From NCBI GenBank assembly GCA_963921195.1, contig OY992536.1:97923550-97987549 (forward strand): DNA of 64,000 bases, written 5' to 3'. A program made the position numbers and the translations under genes. The DNA comes from Pegoplata infirma. Lineage: Eukaryota; Arthropoda; Insecta; Diptera; Anthomyiidae. The notes below the pieces were generated by a model. The model worked only from the letters and a program-made list of their open reading frames with translations, ran no database searches and had not been told where the DNA came from. Positions 11,840 through 24,605 of the stretch are shown here, one piece after another (the stretch's first letter is position 1; every line of letters begins with the position of its first letter).

Positions 11840-14800
11840 CATTCTCCATTTTTCCCCATTAGAAGCAGAATTTTCATAAAAGTACTTATTTTGGAATGTT
11901 ATTTCCTCGAAAGGATCGTACAGTCCAAATTTCAAGTATTTAGGACCATTAATTCAGCAGTTACAAAATTGCCCTACTTTCCCCATTTTCCTCCTTAGAA
12001 GCAGAATTTACTAATAAAGTGCTTCTTCCAGAATGTTATTTCCGCTAGAGGATCGTACAGTCCAAACTTCAAGTATCTAGAACCATTAGTTCAGCAGATA
12101 CAAAACAGTTCAAAATTCAAGTATCTAGGACCATTAGTTCAGCAGATACAAAATTGCCCTACTGTTCCCCCTTTTCCACCTATAAAACAAAATTTTCAAA
12201 AAAGTACTTCTTTCAGAATGTTTTTTCCGCAAGAGGATCGTACACTCCAAATTTCAAGTATCTAGGACCTTTAGTTCAGCAGATACAAAATTGCCCTAAT
12301 TTCCCCTTTTTCCCCGTAGAAGCGAAATTTTCAAAAAAGTACTTCCATTAGAATGTTGTTTCCGCAAGAGGATTCAAATTTCAAATTTGCCCTACTTTCC
12401 CTCTTTTTCCCCCTATAGAAGCAGATTTTTCCAAAAAAGTACTTCTTCCAGAATGTTATTTCCGCGAGAGGATCGTACAGTCCAAACTTCAATATCTAGG
12501 ACCATTAGTTCAGCAGATACAAAATTGCCCTTCTTTCCCCCTTTAAAAAGTAATTTTCAAAAAAGTACTTCTTTCAATATGTTATTCCGCGAGATGCTCC
12601 GATATTGCAAATGTCATGTTTTTAAGACCATTAGTTTAAAATTTACCAAATTGCCCTATTTTGCCCCTCTTGGCCCTCCTTAAAGCCAAAATTTTCAAAA
12701 AGTGTATTTTTGAGGATCAAAACTTAAAGTTTTAGTTCAGAAGATACAAAATTGCCCTATTTTCCCCCTTCTACTTTTTTCAAGATGTTTTTTTTGCGAG
12801 ATGATCCTAGAGTTCAAATTTCAAGTTTCTGGAACCCATTGTTTAAAAGATAAATAATGTACCGATTTTCCCTATTTCCCCCCCCCTTTCCCACCTTGGA
12901 GGAGGAATTTTTCACACAATATTTTTTTCGGAATGTTGTTTCCGCGAGAGGATCCTAAAGACCAAACTTCACATTTCTGGGACAATTTGTTCAGAAGATA
13001 AAAAATTCACCGATTTTCCCACCCTTGGAGGCGGAATTTTCAAAAAATTTTGTTTTCCGCATGTTAATTCTGCGAGAGGATCCTAGAGTCCAAATTTCAA
13101 GTTCCTGGGACCATTTGTCCAGAAGATAAAAAATGTACCAATTTGCTCTATTTTCCACACCTTGGAGGCGGAATTTTCAAAAAAATATTTTTTTATTTTT
13201 TTTTCGCGAGAGGATTATAGAGTCCAAATTTCAAGTTTCTAAAACTATTAGTTTTCCCCCTTAGAAGTGGAATTTTTAAAAAAGTTCTTTAAGTATGTTA
13301 TTTTTGCGAAAGGATCGTTCAGTTCAAAATTCAAGAATCTAGGACCATTAGTTCAGCAGATTCAAAATTGCCCTTCTTTCCCCCTTTTTCCCCCAGAATT
13401 TTGAAAAGTACTTTCTTAAGAATGTTATTTCCGCGAGAGGATCGTTCAGCCAAATTTCAAGTATCTAGAACCATTAGTTCAGCAGATACAAAATTGCCCT
13501 ACCTTCCCCGTTTTCCCCCTTGAAATCGGAATTTTCAAAAAAAGTACTTCTTTCAGAATGTTAATTCCAAGAGAGAGGATCGTGCAGTCTAAATTTCAAG
13601 TACCTAGGACCATTAGTTCAGCAGATACAAAATTGCCCTACTTTCCGCCTTTTCCCCCTTAGAAGCGGAACTTTCCACAATAAGTACTTTTTCCGCAAGA
13701 GGATCGTACAGTTCAAATTTTAAGTATCTAGGATCATTAGTTCAGCAGATACAGAATTTCCCTACCTTCCACCTTTTCCCCCTTTAGAAGGAGAACTTTC
13801 AAAAAGTACTTCTTCTAGAATGTTCTTTCCGCGAGAGGATCATACAGTTCAAACTTCAAGTATGTAGTTAGTTAAGCAGATTCAAAATTGCCCTACTTTC
13901 TCCCTTTTCCCCCCGTAGAAACAAATTAAAAAAAAAGTACTTCTTTTAGAATGTTATATCCGCGAGAGGATCGTACAGTTAAATTTTAAGTATCGAGGAC
14001 CATTAGTTCAGCAGATACAAAATTACCCTACCTTACCCTTTTTCCTCCCTTAAAAGTAGAGTTTTCAAAAAGTACTTTTTTGAGAATGTTATTTCCGCGA
14101 GAGGATCGTACAGTCCAAATTTCAAGATATAGGACCATTATTTCAGCAGATACAAAATTGCCCTACTTTTCCCCTTTTTCCCACTCAAAATCGGAATATT
14201 TAAAAAAGTACTTCTTTCAGAATGTTATTTTCGCGAAAAGATCGTACAGTCCAAATTTCAAGTCTCCCGGACCATTCAGCAGATACAAAATTGCCTAATT
14301 TCCCCCTTTTCCCTCTTAGAGGCGGAATTTTCCAAAAAGTCCTCCATTTGAATTTTATTTCCGCGAGAGGATTGTGCAGTCCAATTTTTAAGTATCTAGG
14401 ACTATTTGTTCAGCAGACACAAAATTGGCCTACTTTCTCCCTTTTTACCCCTTAAAGAAGAATTTTTAAAAAAGTATTTCTTTCCGAATTTTATTTCCGC
14501 GGCAGGATCGTACAGTCCAATTTTCAAGTATCTAGGACCCTTAGTTCAGCAGATTCAAAATTGCTCTATTTTCCCCTCTTTTTCCCCTTAAAAGAGGAAT
14601 TTTTAAAAAAGTATTCCTTTCCGAATGTTATTCCCGCGGGAGAATCGTACAGTCCAATTTTCAAGTATCTAGGACCATTACTTTAGCATATACAAAATTG
14701 CACTACTTTCCCCCTTTCTTCCCCTTAAATGCGAAATTTTCAAAAAAGTACTTCTTTTAGAATGTTATTGCCGCGAGATGATCCTATATTCCCAATGTCA

Positions 14801-16265
14801 TGTTTCTAAGACCATTAATTTAAAGTTTAGTAAATTGCCCTATTTTCCCCCTTTTGGGCCTCCTTAAAACCAAAATTTTAAAAAAATATATTTTTCAAAA
14901 AATAATTTTCCGCAAGAGCATCCAGATTCAAAATTTCAAGTTTGTTCAGAAGATACAAAATTGCATTATTAAACCCCTTCTTCCCACCACCCCCACCCTT
15001 ATAAAAGGATTTTTCAAAATATTACTTTTTACAAAATGTTTTTTCCGCGAGAGTACAGTTAAAATTTCAAGTTTTTGGGACCATTCGTTTAGCAGATACG
15101 AAATTGCCCTTCTTTCCCCATTTTTCCCCCTTTAGAAACGAATTTTCAAAAATGTACTTCTTTTAGAATGTTATTTTCGGGATAGGATTGTTCAGTTAAA
15201 ATTTTAAGTATCTAGGACCATTAGTTCAGCAGATACAAAATTGCCCTACTTTCCCCCTTTTTCCCCGTAGAAGCGTAATTTTTAAAAAAGTTTTTCTTTA
15301 ACAATGTTATTTCCGCGAGAGGATCGTACGGTTTAAATTTCAAGTATCTAGGACCATGAGTTCAGCAGATTCAAAATTACCCCACTCACCCCCTTTTTCC
15401 CCCGGAATTTTCAAAAAGTACTTCCCTTAGAATATTATTTCCGCGAGAGGATTGTACAGTTCAAATTTCAAGTATCTAGGACCATTAGTTCAGCAGATAC
15501 AAAATTGCCCTACTTTCCCCCTTTTTCGCCGTAGAGGATTGTACAGTTCAAATTTCAAGTATCTAGGACCATTAGTTCAGCAGATACAAAATTGCCCTAC
15601 TTTCCCCCTTTTTCCCCGCAGAAGCGGAAAAGTTCTACTTTAAGAATGTTATTTTCGTGAGAGGATCGTACAGTTTAAATTTCAAGTATTAAGAACCATT
15701 AGTTCAGCAGATTCAAAATTGCCCTACTTTACCGATTTCCCCCCAGAATTTTGAAAAAGTACTTCCTTTAGAATGTTATTTCCGCGAGAGGTTCGTTCAC
15801 TCCAAATTTCAAGTATCTAGGACCAGATTTGCAGCAGATACAAAATTGCCCTACCTTCCTCTTTTTTCCCCTTTAAAGCGGAATTTTCAAAAAAGTAATT
15901 TTTTCAGAATGTTATTTCCGCGAGAGGATCGTGCAGTCCACGCGAGAGGATCGTGTAGTCCTATTTGTTTAGCAGATACAAACCGGAATTTTCAAAAAGT
16001 ACTTCTTTCAGAAAGTTATTTCCGCGAGAGGACCGTACAGCCCAAATTTCAAGGATCTACGACCATTAGTTTAGCAGACACAAAATTACCCTACATTCCC
16101 CTTTTCCCCCCTTAGAAGCGAAATTTTCAAAATAGAACTTTCTTCACAATGTTATTTCCGCGAAGGATCCCATAGTCAACATTTTTAAGTTTCTGGGAAA
16201 ATTAGTTCAGAACATACAGAGTGTACCAAATTGTCCTATTATCCCCCTTTTTACCACCCTAGAAG
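11840..16265. repeat. ~120-135-bp satellite array inside Helitron B
   Basis: Some 35 diverged copies. Each has a TTATTTCCGCGAGAGGATCG box, a TCCAAATTTCAAGTATCTAG box, a TTCAGCAGATACAAAATTGC box, a pyrimidine run of CCCTTTTTCCCC type, and a GCGGAATTTTCAAAAAAGTA box. The array resumes at 17375-17577 and 17875-18480. A local 66-bp duplication is visible at 15465-15600. Runs of short ORFs here are repeat artefacts. Confidence 0.88.
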
Positions 16266-17105
16266 AAAAAATTTCATTAAGTTTTGTTTACAAAATTTGC
16301 TGTTTTTTGACACCTGTCGTGTTGCGTCTGTTTAGTCTGTTAGTATACGCGCGCAAAAAACAGTTGATCAGAGTGTGATTTTTTTTTTAGAATTTTTATA
16401 CGAAATTTAAAATGAAATGTTTTTGATTAATTATAAGTATTTATTAAACTCGCGTTATTTTATTCGTGGTTTTACTTATGTATTAAAAGTAAATGTTATA
16501 GAAAAATTTTGTGTGAGAAAACTGAGTGAAATCTATAGATAAAATAAAAAATATGTGAAAGTGTTTTTTTAACTTGGTTATTTTGTGATTTTCAGACTTT
16601 TTTATGAAATTTTAAATAAAAAGTAAATTATTAATTTTATATTTACTAAATTCGTGCTGTTTTATAGTAGTTCGTGGTTTTAATTGCGTATTTCAATTTA
16701 AGGTTGGAGTAAAATTTTGTGCGAGAAAACTAAGTGAAAACCAATTTTTATTATTTTTAATTCTATAAAAAGATCTTTACAATTTCATAAATATATTTCA
16801 TTTTAAAAATAATTATTCGATGAAAGTACTTCATTTCAAAAATAAAAAGTAGGATTTATTCAATGAAAGTATTTTATATGAATTAAATACTTTTTTCATT
16901 AAAGTAATGCAAAATTTTCATAAAATACAATTTATATTTTGTATGAACAATTTTCATTAATTTAATGAAACTTGTTCTTGCAAGTACATTTTATGATACC
17001 TATTTCATTAATTTAATGAAACCCTTCATAGGTTCCTTTTTAACGTAATTTTTCATAATATTAATGAGATTTTCATTATTGTCATGTACAAATTTCTATC
17101 AGTGT
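16266..17105. other. Unrelated insert interrupting the Helitron B array
   Basis: No copies of the 120-bp unit. It contains an internal partial duplication (16376-16545 resembles 16590-16740: GTGTGAGAAAACTGAGTGAAA against GTGCGAGAAAACTAAGTGAAA), then ATTTCATTAATTTAATGAAAC-type inverted motifs from about 16800. Origin not recognised. Confidence 0.5.
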
Positions 17106-17874
17106 AGTTCACAATATAGAAAATGAAAAAAATTTGAGTGAAAAAAAATTTGTAAAAAAAAAAATTTTTGAGTGAAAAAAAATTTTGAGTAAAAAAAAAA
17201 TTTTGATTGAAAAAAAATTTTGAGTAAAAAAAAATTTGAGTAAAAAAAAAATTTGTAAAAAAAAAAATTTGTAAAAAAAAAAATTTGTAAAAAAAAAATT
17301 TTTGAGTCAAAAAAAAAATTTGAGTGAAAAAAAATTTTGAGCGAAAAAATTTTAGTAAAAAAATTTTTTTTCCCCGAGAGGATACTATAGTTCAAATATC
17401 TAGTTTCTAGACCCATTAGTTCAAAATTCACCAAATTGCCATATTTTCCCCCTTTTTGTCCCCCTTAAAACCGGAATTTTCAAAAAAGTACTTTTTTCAA
17501 AATGTTATTTCCGCGAGAGTATCCTATATTCAAAATTTCAAGATTGTAGGACCATTAGTTCAGAAGATACAAAATGTAAAAAAATTTGTAAAAAAAAAAT
17601 TTTTTGAGTGAAAAAAAATTTTGAGTGAAAAAAAAATTTGAGTGAAAAAAAATTTTTGAGTGAAAAAAAATTTTGAGTTAAAAAGAATTTTTGAGTGAAA
17701 AAAAATTTTGAGTAAAAAAAATTTTGAGTGAAAAAAAATTTTGAGTAAAAAAAAAATTTGAGTGAAAAAAAATTAAAAAAAAAAAAAAATTTGTAAAAAA
17801 AAAATTTTTGAGTCAAAAAAAAATTTTGAGTGAAAAAAAATTTTGAGTGAAAAAATTTTAGTAAAAAAATGTTT
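17106..17874. repeat. ~17-bp TTTGAGTGAAAAAAAAT minisatellite, two blocks
   Basis: Two blocks, about 17116-17370 and 17578-17874, separated by ~205 bp of the 120-bp satellite. That intervening 120-bp-type sequence recurs after the second block (17375-17575 closely matches 17877-18080), so the whole composite unit of ~500 bp is duplicated. Stop-free complement strands give FFFYSKFFF-like ORFs that are artefacts. Confidence 0.82.
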
Positions 17875-18574
17875 TTTCCCCGAGAGGATACTATAGTTCA
17901 AATATCTAGTTTCTGGGACCATTTGTTCAAAATTCACCAAATTGCCCTATTTTCCCCCTTTTTGTCCCCCTTAAAACCGGAATTTTCAAAAAAGTACTTT
18001 TTTCAAAATGTTATTTCCGCGAGAGTATCCTATATTTAAAATTTCAAGATTGTAGGACCATTAGTTCAGAAGATACAAAATGTACCAACTTGCCCTATTT
18101 TCCCCCTCCCCCCCCACATTAGAAACGGAATTTTCAAAATATTACTTTTTCCAAAATGTTATTTCCGCGAGAGGGTCCTAGATTTAAAATTTCAAGTTTC
18201 TGGGACCATTTGTTTAGAATATAAAAAATGTACCAATTTGCCCTATTTTCCCCTTTTTTCCCCCCCTTGGAGGCAGAATTTTCCAAAAATATTTTTTTCG
18301 AAATTTTATTTTCGCGAGAGGATCCTAGAGTTCAAATTTGAAGTTTCTAGGACTATTAGTTCAAAAGATACAAAATCCCCCAAAGGGCCCTATTTTCCCC
18401 CTTTTGCCCCCCTTAAAATCGGAATTTCCAAAAATCCCTTCTTAGTGGGTGGTTTTGTCGGGAGCCGAACCTACATTCCAAATTTCAAGTCTCTAGCTTC
18501 AGCGGTTTGGGCTGGGCGATGATTATTGCCAATCAGTCAGTCAGTCAGTCACCACACTCTTTTATATATATAGA

Positions 18575-18771
18575 TTATTAAATATCTACAGAGTTGTATT
18601 TTTGACAATAATTTATTTGTAGTAGTGCTGCCAGATTTTGTTAAATGTTGGTGTGTTAGTTATTCTTAAAAATATCAATTTAAAATAATAAAAATTAATT
18701 AAAATTCGTAAAAGATCAATTAAAATTCGAAAAATATCAATTTAAATTCGAATGAGGTATATTATAATTTA
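18575..18771. other. Flank between Helitrons B and C
   Basis: 18575-18646 is the outer tip of the large inverted repeat. From about 18690 a degenerate form of the 21-bp minisatellite (AAAAGATCAATTAAAATTCG) begins, and Helitron C lands in it. Confidence 0.65.
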
Positions 18772-19599
18772 CTAGCTTACCATCCCGGTACTTCGTTACC
18801 GGTTGTGTTGAATACTGGATAATAGAAGGATCGGGATTTCTCTATCGATTTCCAAAAAATTCCCCTACGTATTCTTTGTTTTATTTACTTGTGGACGTTT
18901 AAGTCTTCCATAAAAAAATATTTCAATGAATAATTTAAACAATAAAATTTGAATAACTTCGCTGGTATGTTATCATGTTCGTTCCGGGGGAAAAATATAT
19001 TGAAAATTTTCGAGCCCTTATGTCGGGATTTTGAGTGAATAAATATTTCAGTGAAAAAAGAAATTGGAATAAAAAAAATAAGTTTGAGTGAAAAAATATG
19101 GAGAAAAAAGCTAAACACGAAAAATTTGAGTAAAAAATATCATTCCATATTGTTCCCTGCTCTATTCCATTTTATTCCCCGTTCTACTCTATTTCATTTC
19201 CATGGAATGAAATAGAGTAGAATGAAATATAATAATGATCCTTCTTCTAAGGTCATTATTATAGGAACAAAGAAAGTACCAAACGTACACTTTATTACCC
19301 CCATTAGAAACGGAATTTCCAAAAAGTACCTCTTCCAGAATGTTTTTTCTTCACCGAAGTATCCTATACTCCATATTTCAATTATATAGGATCATTGTTT
19401 CAGCAAACATTAAAAGTACTTTTTATCCCCGTTAAGAAACGGAATTTCCAAAAAGAACTTTTCCACATCTTTTTTTCACCGAAGGATTTTACATTCCAAA
19501 TTTTAAGTTTCTGTGACCATTCTATTTTTATAAACCTTTTCCAATTTCAAGTTTCTATGATTATTCAAGAAATAAAAAAGTACCAAAAAGGTTACTTTC

Positions 19600-21088
19600 G
19601 GTACTTTTAACAAAACGTATTTTTATAGAAGATACTTTTTATAAAAGGTACTTTTTATAAAAGGTACTTTTTATAAAAGGTACTTTTTATAAAAGGTACT
19701 TTTTATAAAAGGTACTTTTTATAAAAGGTACTTTTTATAAAAGGTACCTGTTATAAAGGGTACTTTTTATAAAAGGCACTTTTTATAAAAGGTACTTTTT
19801 ATAAAAGGTACTTTTTATAAGAGGTACTTTTTATAAAAGGTACTTTTTATAAAAGGTATTTTTTAAATGGTACTTTTTATAAAAGGTACTTTTTATAAAA
19901 GGTACTTTTTATAAAAGGTACTTTTTATAAAAGGTACTTTTTATAAAAGGTACTTTTTATAAAAGGTACTTTTTATAAAAGGTACTTTTAATAAAAGGTA
20001 CTTTTTATAAAAGGTACTTTTTATAAAAGGTACTTTTTATAAAAGGTACTTTTTATAAAAGGTACTTTTTATAAAAGGTACTTTTTATAGAAGGTACTTT
20101 TTATAAAAGGTACTTTTTATAAAAGGTACTTTTTATAAAAGGTACTTTTTATAAAAGGTACTTTTTATAAAAGGTACTTTTTATAAAAGGTACTTTTTAT
20201 AAAAGGTACTTTTAATAAAATGTACTTTTTATAAAACGTACTTTTTATAAAAGGTACTTTTTATAAAATGTACTTTTAATAAAAGGTAGTTTTTGTAAAC
20301 GGTACTTTGTATAAAGCGTTTTTTTTATAAAAGGTTTTTTTTATAAAAGGTACTTTTTATTAAAGGTACTTTTTATGAAAGGTACTTTTTATAAAAGGTA
20401 CTTTTTATAAAAGGTACTTTTTATGGAAGATACTTTTTATAAAAGGTACTTTTTTTAAAAGATACTTTTTATAAAAGGTACTTTTTATAAAAGGTACTTT
20501 TTATAAAAGGTACTTTTTATAAAAGGTACTTTTTATAAAAGGTACTTTTTATAAAAGGTACTTTTTATAAAAGTTGCTTTTTATAAATGGTACTTTTTAT
20601 AAAAGGTACTTTTTATAAAGGTACTTTTTATAAAAGGTACTTTTTATAAAAGGTACTTTTTATAAAAGGTACTTTTTATAAAAGGTACTTTTTATGGAAG
20701 ATACTTTTTATAAAAGGTACTTTTTTTAAAAGATACTTTTTATAAAAGGTACTTTTTATAAAAGGTACTTTTTATAAAAGGTACTTTTTATAAAAGGTAC
20801 TTTTTATAAAAGGTACTTTTTATAAAAGGTACTTTTTATAAAAGTTGCTTTTTATAAATGGTACTTTTTATAAAAGGTACTTTTTATAAAGGTACTTTTT
20901 ATAAAAGGTACTTTTTATAAAAGGTACTTTTTATAAAAGGTACTTTTTATAAAAGGTACTTTTTATAAAAGATACTTTTTATAAAAGGTACTTTTTATAA
21001 AAGGTACTTTTTATAAAAGGTACTTTTTATAAAAGGTACTTTTTATAAAAGGTACTTCTTATAAAAGGTACTTTTTATAAAAGGTACC
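19600..21088. repeat. 16-bp near-palindromic minisatellite (AAAAGGTACTTTTTAT)n in Helitron C
   Basis: About 90 copies of a 16-bp unit whose core AAAAGGTACTTTT is almost self-complementary. Variants mark a higher-order repeat: the run with TTATGGAAGATAC, TTTTTTTAAAAGATAC and AAAGTTGCTTTTTATAAATG occurs at about 20421 and again about 271 bp later at 20692. The same unit is found in Helitron D. Confidence 0.93.
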
Positions 21089-21960
21089 ATTATTTCAGTA
21101 TTAAAAAAAGTACCAAAAGTACACTTTTTTCCATTTTACCCCCGTAGAGTCAACATTGGCAAAAACCCAGCCTTGGTGAATATTTTTTCCGGGAGGTGAA
21201 CCTACATTGCAAATTTTAAGTTTCTAGGACCATTATTTAAGAAAATATAAAAGGTACCAAAAGTACAGTTTTTTTACCCTTTTTACCCCTTAGAATCAAC
21301 ATTGGCAAAATCCAGCCTTAGTAGATTTATGTTCCGGGAGCTGAACCTACATTCAAAATTTCAAGTGTCTAGGACCATTATTTAAGGAAATATAAAAGGT
21401 ACCAAAGGTACATTTTTATACCCTTTTTACCCCCTTAGAATCAACATTGGCAAAAATCCAGCCTTACTGGATCTATATTCCGGGAGGTGAACATACAGTC
21501 CAAATTTCAAGTTTCTGTGACCATTATTTCAGGAGATATAAAAAGTATCAAAAGTACAGTTTTTTACCCTTTTTACCCCCTTAGAATCAACATTGGCAAA
21601 AATCCGACCTTACTGGATCTATATTCCAGGAGTTCAACATACAGTCCAAATTTGATGTCTCTGTGACCCTTATTTCAGGAGATTTAAAAAGTACCAAAAG
21701 TACAGTTTTTACCCTTTTTGTCCCCTTAGAATCAACATTGGCAAAAACCCGGCCTTACTGGATCTATATTCCGGGAGGTGAACATACAGTCCAAATTTCA
21801 AGTGTCTGTGACCATTATTTCAGGAGATATAAAAAGTACCAAAAGTACAGTTTTTTATCCTTTTTACCCCCTTTAGAATCAACATTGGCAAAAATCCAGC
21901 CTTAGTGGATCTATATTCCGGGAGGTGGACTTACAGTCCAAATTTCAAGTCTCTAGCTTC
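21089..21960. repeat. ~125-bp array in Helitron C
   Basis: About six or seven units with AGAATCAACATTGGCAAAAA, CCTTACTGGATCTATATTCC, ACAGTCCAAATTTCAAGT and AAAGTACCAAAAGTACAGTT boxes, ending in the shared CTAGCTTCAGCGGTTTGGGC segment. Clearly related to the array in Helitron D. Confidence 0.88.
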
Positions 21961-22036
21961 AGCGGTTTGGGCTGGGCGATGATGAATGAGTATGTCAGTC
22001 AGTCAGTCAGTCACATTACTCTTTTATATATATAGA

Positions 22037-22524
22037 TAAAAGATTAATTAAAACTCGCAAAAAAAATCAATTAAAATTTGTAAAAGGATAATTCAAATTA
22101 GTAAAAAAAGATTAATTGAAACTCTAAAAAAAATATTTTGTAATTCGTGTAAGATCAATTAAAATTCGCAAAAGATTAATTAAAATTAGTAAAAAAAATT
22201 ATTTGAATTCAAAAAAATCCAGTGTAAAATGCCAAATATAATTCTTGAAAGATCAATTGAATGACAAAAAGAGCATTTTTTATTCCAATATTCCATTTAA
22301 AATTCGATAATTCCAATTGATATTAAAAAATGTCTTTTGAATTTCGTAAAAGACGAATTAACAACTGTACACAAAATTATCAACACGCGTGTTTCCATAC
22401 TGAAGCCCTTTTATTTTTCAAATCTTTTATCTCTCTCCTATCCCCTTTTCGAAAGAAGCATCACGGTTACATAAGTAATTGATAGGCAGCATTGCCTGAG
22501 TGTTGCTTATTTAAAAAACAAATA
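22037..22524. other. Degenerate minisatellite then ~150 bp of single-copy-looking sequence
   Basis: 22037-22360 is a decayed AAAAGATTAATTAAAATTCG repeat. 22361-22520 is more complex sequence (GTGTTTCCATACTGAAGCCC and onward) without an ORF or recognised motif. Confidence 0.55.
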
Positions 22525-24605
22525 TAGATCAATTGTAATTCGAAAAAAATCAATCGTAATCCGAAAAAATCTATTGTAATTCGAAAAAGATGAATTGAAA
22601 TTTTAAATAGATCAATTGTAACTCGAAAAAGATCAATTGGAATTTGAAAAAGATCAATTGCAATTCGAAGCTTCCAATTGTAATTCGAAAAAAATCATTG
22701 ATCTTCTTTGAAGTACAATTGGAATCTCCGAATTCAATTGATCTTTTTTGGATTACAATAAATCTATTTCGAATTTAAGTTAGCCTTTTTCGAATAACAA
22801 TTGATCTATTTTGAATTACAATTGATCTTTTTCGAGTTACAAATAATCTTTTCGAATTACAATTGATCTTTGACGAATAACGATTGATCTATTTTGAAAT
22901 ACAATGAATATTTTTGAAATTACAATTTATTTTTCGAATTACAATTGACATTTTTCGAATCACAATAGATATTTTTCGAATAACAGTTAATGTTTTTTGA
23001 TTTACAATGGATCTATTCGAATAACAATGGGAATCTTTGAATTAAAATTTCATTTTTCCGAATTATTATTAAAGTTTTACGAATTACAATTGATCTTTTA
23101 CGAATTACAATTGATGTTTTACGAATTACATTTGATCTTTTACGAATTGCAATTAATCTTTTTCGAATCAAAATTAATATTTTACTAATTATAATTTGGA
23201 ATCTTCGAATTACAATAAATCAAATGTATTTTTCGAAATACATTTAATCTGGTTCGAATTACAATTGATCTTGTTCGAATTACAATTGATCTTTTTCGAA
23301 TTAAAATTTATCTTTTTCGAATTACAGTTGATCTTTTTCGAATTACAATTGCTCTTTTAAGAGTAAAAATTTATATTTTTCGAATAACAATTGATCTTTT
23401 TCGAATTACAATTGATCTATTTCGAATTACAATTGGAATCTTCGAATCACAATTAATCTTTTTGAATAGCAAATTATCTTTTTCGAATTACAATTGATCA
23501 TTTTCAAATTATGTGTATTTTTCGAAATACATTTAATCTGGTTCGAATTACAATTGATTTTGTTCGAATTACAATTGATCTTTTTCGAATTAAAATTTAT
23601 CTTTTTCGAATTACAATTGATATTTTTTGAATTACAATTGCTCTTTTAAGAGTAACAATTGATATTTTTCGAATACCAATTGATCTTTTTCGAATTACAA
23701 TTGATCTATTTCGAATTACAATTGGAATCTTCAAATTACAATAATTTTTTTTGAATAGCAAATTATCTTTTTCGAATTACAATTGATCATTTTCAAATTA
23801 TGTGTATTTTTCGAAATACATTTAATCTTGTTCGAATTACAATTGATCTTGTTCGAATTACAATTGATCTTTTTCGAATTAAAATTTATCTTTTTCGAAT
23901 TACAATTTATCTATTTCGAATTAAAATTGGAATCTTCGAACTACAATTATTCTTTTTGAATAGCAAATTATCCTTTTCGAACTACAATTGATCATTTTCA
24001 AATTACAATTGGAATTTTCGAATTAAAAGTTGAATCTTCGAATTTCATTCGAAAAAGATAAATTGTAAATCAAAAAAGATTTATAATAATTTGAAAAAAG
24101 ATCAATTGTAGTTCGAAAAAAAATTAATTGTGATTCGGAAAAGATCAGTTTTTATTCGAAGATTCCAATTGTTAGAAAAAATAAATTGTAATTCGAAAAA
24201 GATAGTACTTCGAAAAATATAGAAACTCGAAAATAATCAATTGTAATTTGAAAAAAATGAGATTTCCAAATTACAATTTATCTTTTACGAATAACAATTG
24301 ATCTTTTATAAATTACAATCGATCTTTTTCGAATTATAATTGATATTTTTCGAATAACAAGTGATATTTTCGAATTACAATTAATCATTTTCGTATTACA
24401 ATGGATCTTTTACGAATTAGAATTGGGATCTTCGAATTACAATTTATATTTTTCGAACTATAATTGATTTTTTTTTCGAATTACAATTGGTCTTTTACGA
24501 ATTAAAATTGGAATCTTCGAATTATAATTGATTCTTTTGAATAACAAAAGATCTCATACGAATTACATTTGATCTTTTCGGAATTACACTTGTATTTTAC
24601 GAAAT
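22525..24605. repeat. 21-bp A/T minisatellite, block 3 (duplicate of block 1)
   Basis: From 22888 this matches position 1 onward with few differences, including the same orientation flips. It is ~400 bp longer because a ~292-bp segment starting at ATGTATTTTTCGAAATACAT, present once in block 1 (near 340), occurs three times here (about 23224, 23514, 23807). Confidence 0.9.

Larger units (their letters stand above)
11596..18574 (-). mobile_element. Helitron B (non-autonomous, ~7.0 kb, satellite-filled)
   Basis: Minus-strand element starting TCTATATATATAAAAGAGT (18574 leftwards) and ending CTAG (11599-11596), inserted between A11595 and T18575. Just inside the CTAG end is a perfect hairpin (ACCGGTA, loop ACGAAG, TACCGG[G], near 11608-11627). 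The (CAGT)n stretch and GGTTTGGGCTGGGCGATGAT box near 18500-18550 are shared with Helitrons C and D. The interior is mostly tandem repeats with no helicase gene. The inverted sequence near 6986 represents the empty site. Its size comes from array expansion plus a later unrelated insert around 16.3-17.1 kb. Confidence 0.86.
6919..18646. repeat. Large ancient inverted repeat, later filled by MITEs, a Tc1 element and Helitron B
   Basis: Left arm tip 6919-7045 is the reverse complement of sequence now split around Helitron B (18646-18575, continuing at 11595 down to about 11540): 6919-6948 matches 18617-18646 over 30 bp exactly, and similarity continues through CTGTAGATATTTA and the GAGGACATCATAT box. 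The inner ends match too: GCGCTGTACACATATATA before 9019 and its complement after 9956. Removing Helitron B and the Tc1 element leaves roughly 3.8 kb of palindrome with its centre near 9020. Both arms contain GTCCCCAAA/GTCCTCAAA boxes and several MITE copies. What the original element was is unknown. Confidence 0.7.
18772..22036 (-). mobile_element. Helitron C (non-autonomous, 3.27 kb)
   Basis: Same family as B: starts TCTATATATATAAAAGAGTA at 22036 on the minus strand and ends CTAG at 18775-18772, between A18771 and T22037. The 3' hairpin CCGGTA/TACCGG is at 18785-18802, and the (CAGT)n tail box at about 21990-22013. The interior holds a 16-bp minisatellite and a ~125-bp array; no coding capacity. 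Inserted in degenerate 21-bp minisatellite, visible on both sides. Confidence 0.86.

Noticed and set aside
14080..16115. Strings of 60-95-codon ORFs in 12.1-16.1 kb (SCAPREDRTVQ-like peptides)
   Set aside because: All come from the ~125-bp satellite of Helitron B in stop-poor phases; they share repeated peptide phrases and have no gene context.
17053..17816. Phe-rich FFFYSKFFF ORFs resembling membrane proteins
   Set aside because: Complement of the TTTGAGTGAAAAAAAAT minisatellite; pure repeat translation.
19600..21088. CRISPR-like regular array
   Set aside because: Units are contiguous 16-bp repeats with no spacers, in an insect genome and inside a Helitron; a minisatellite.
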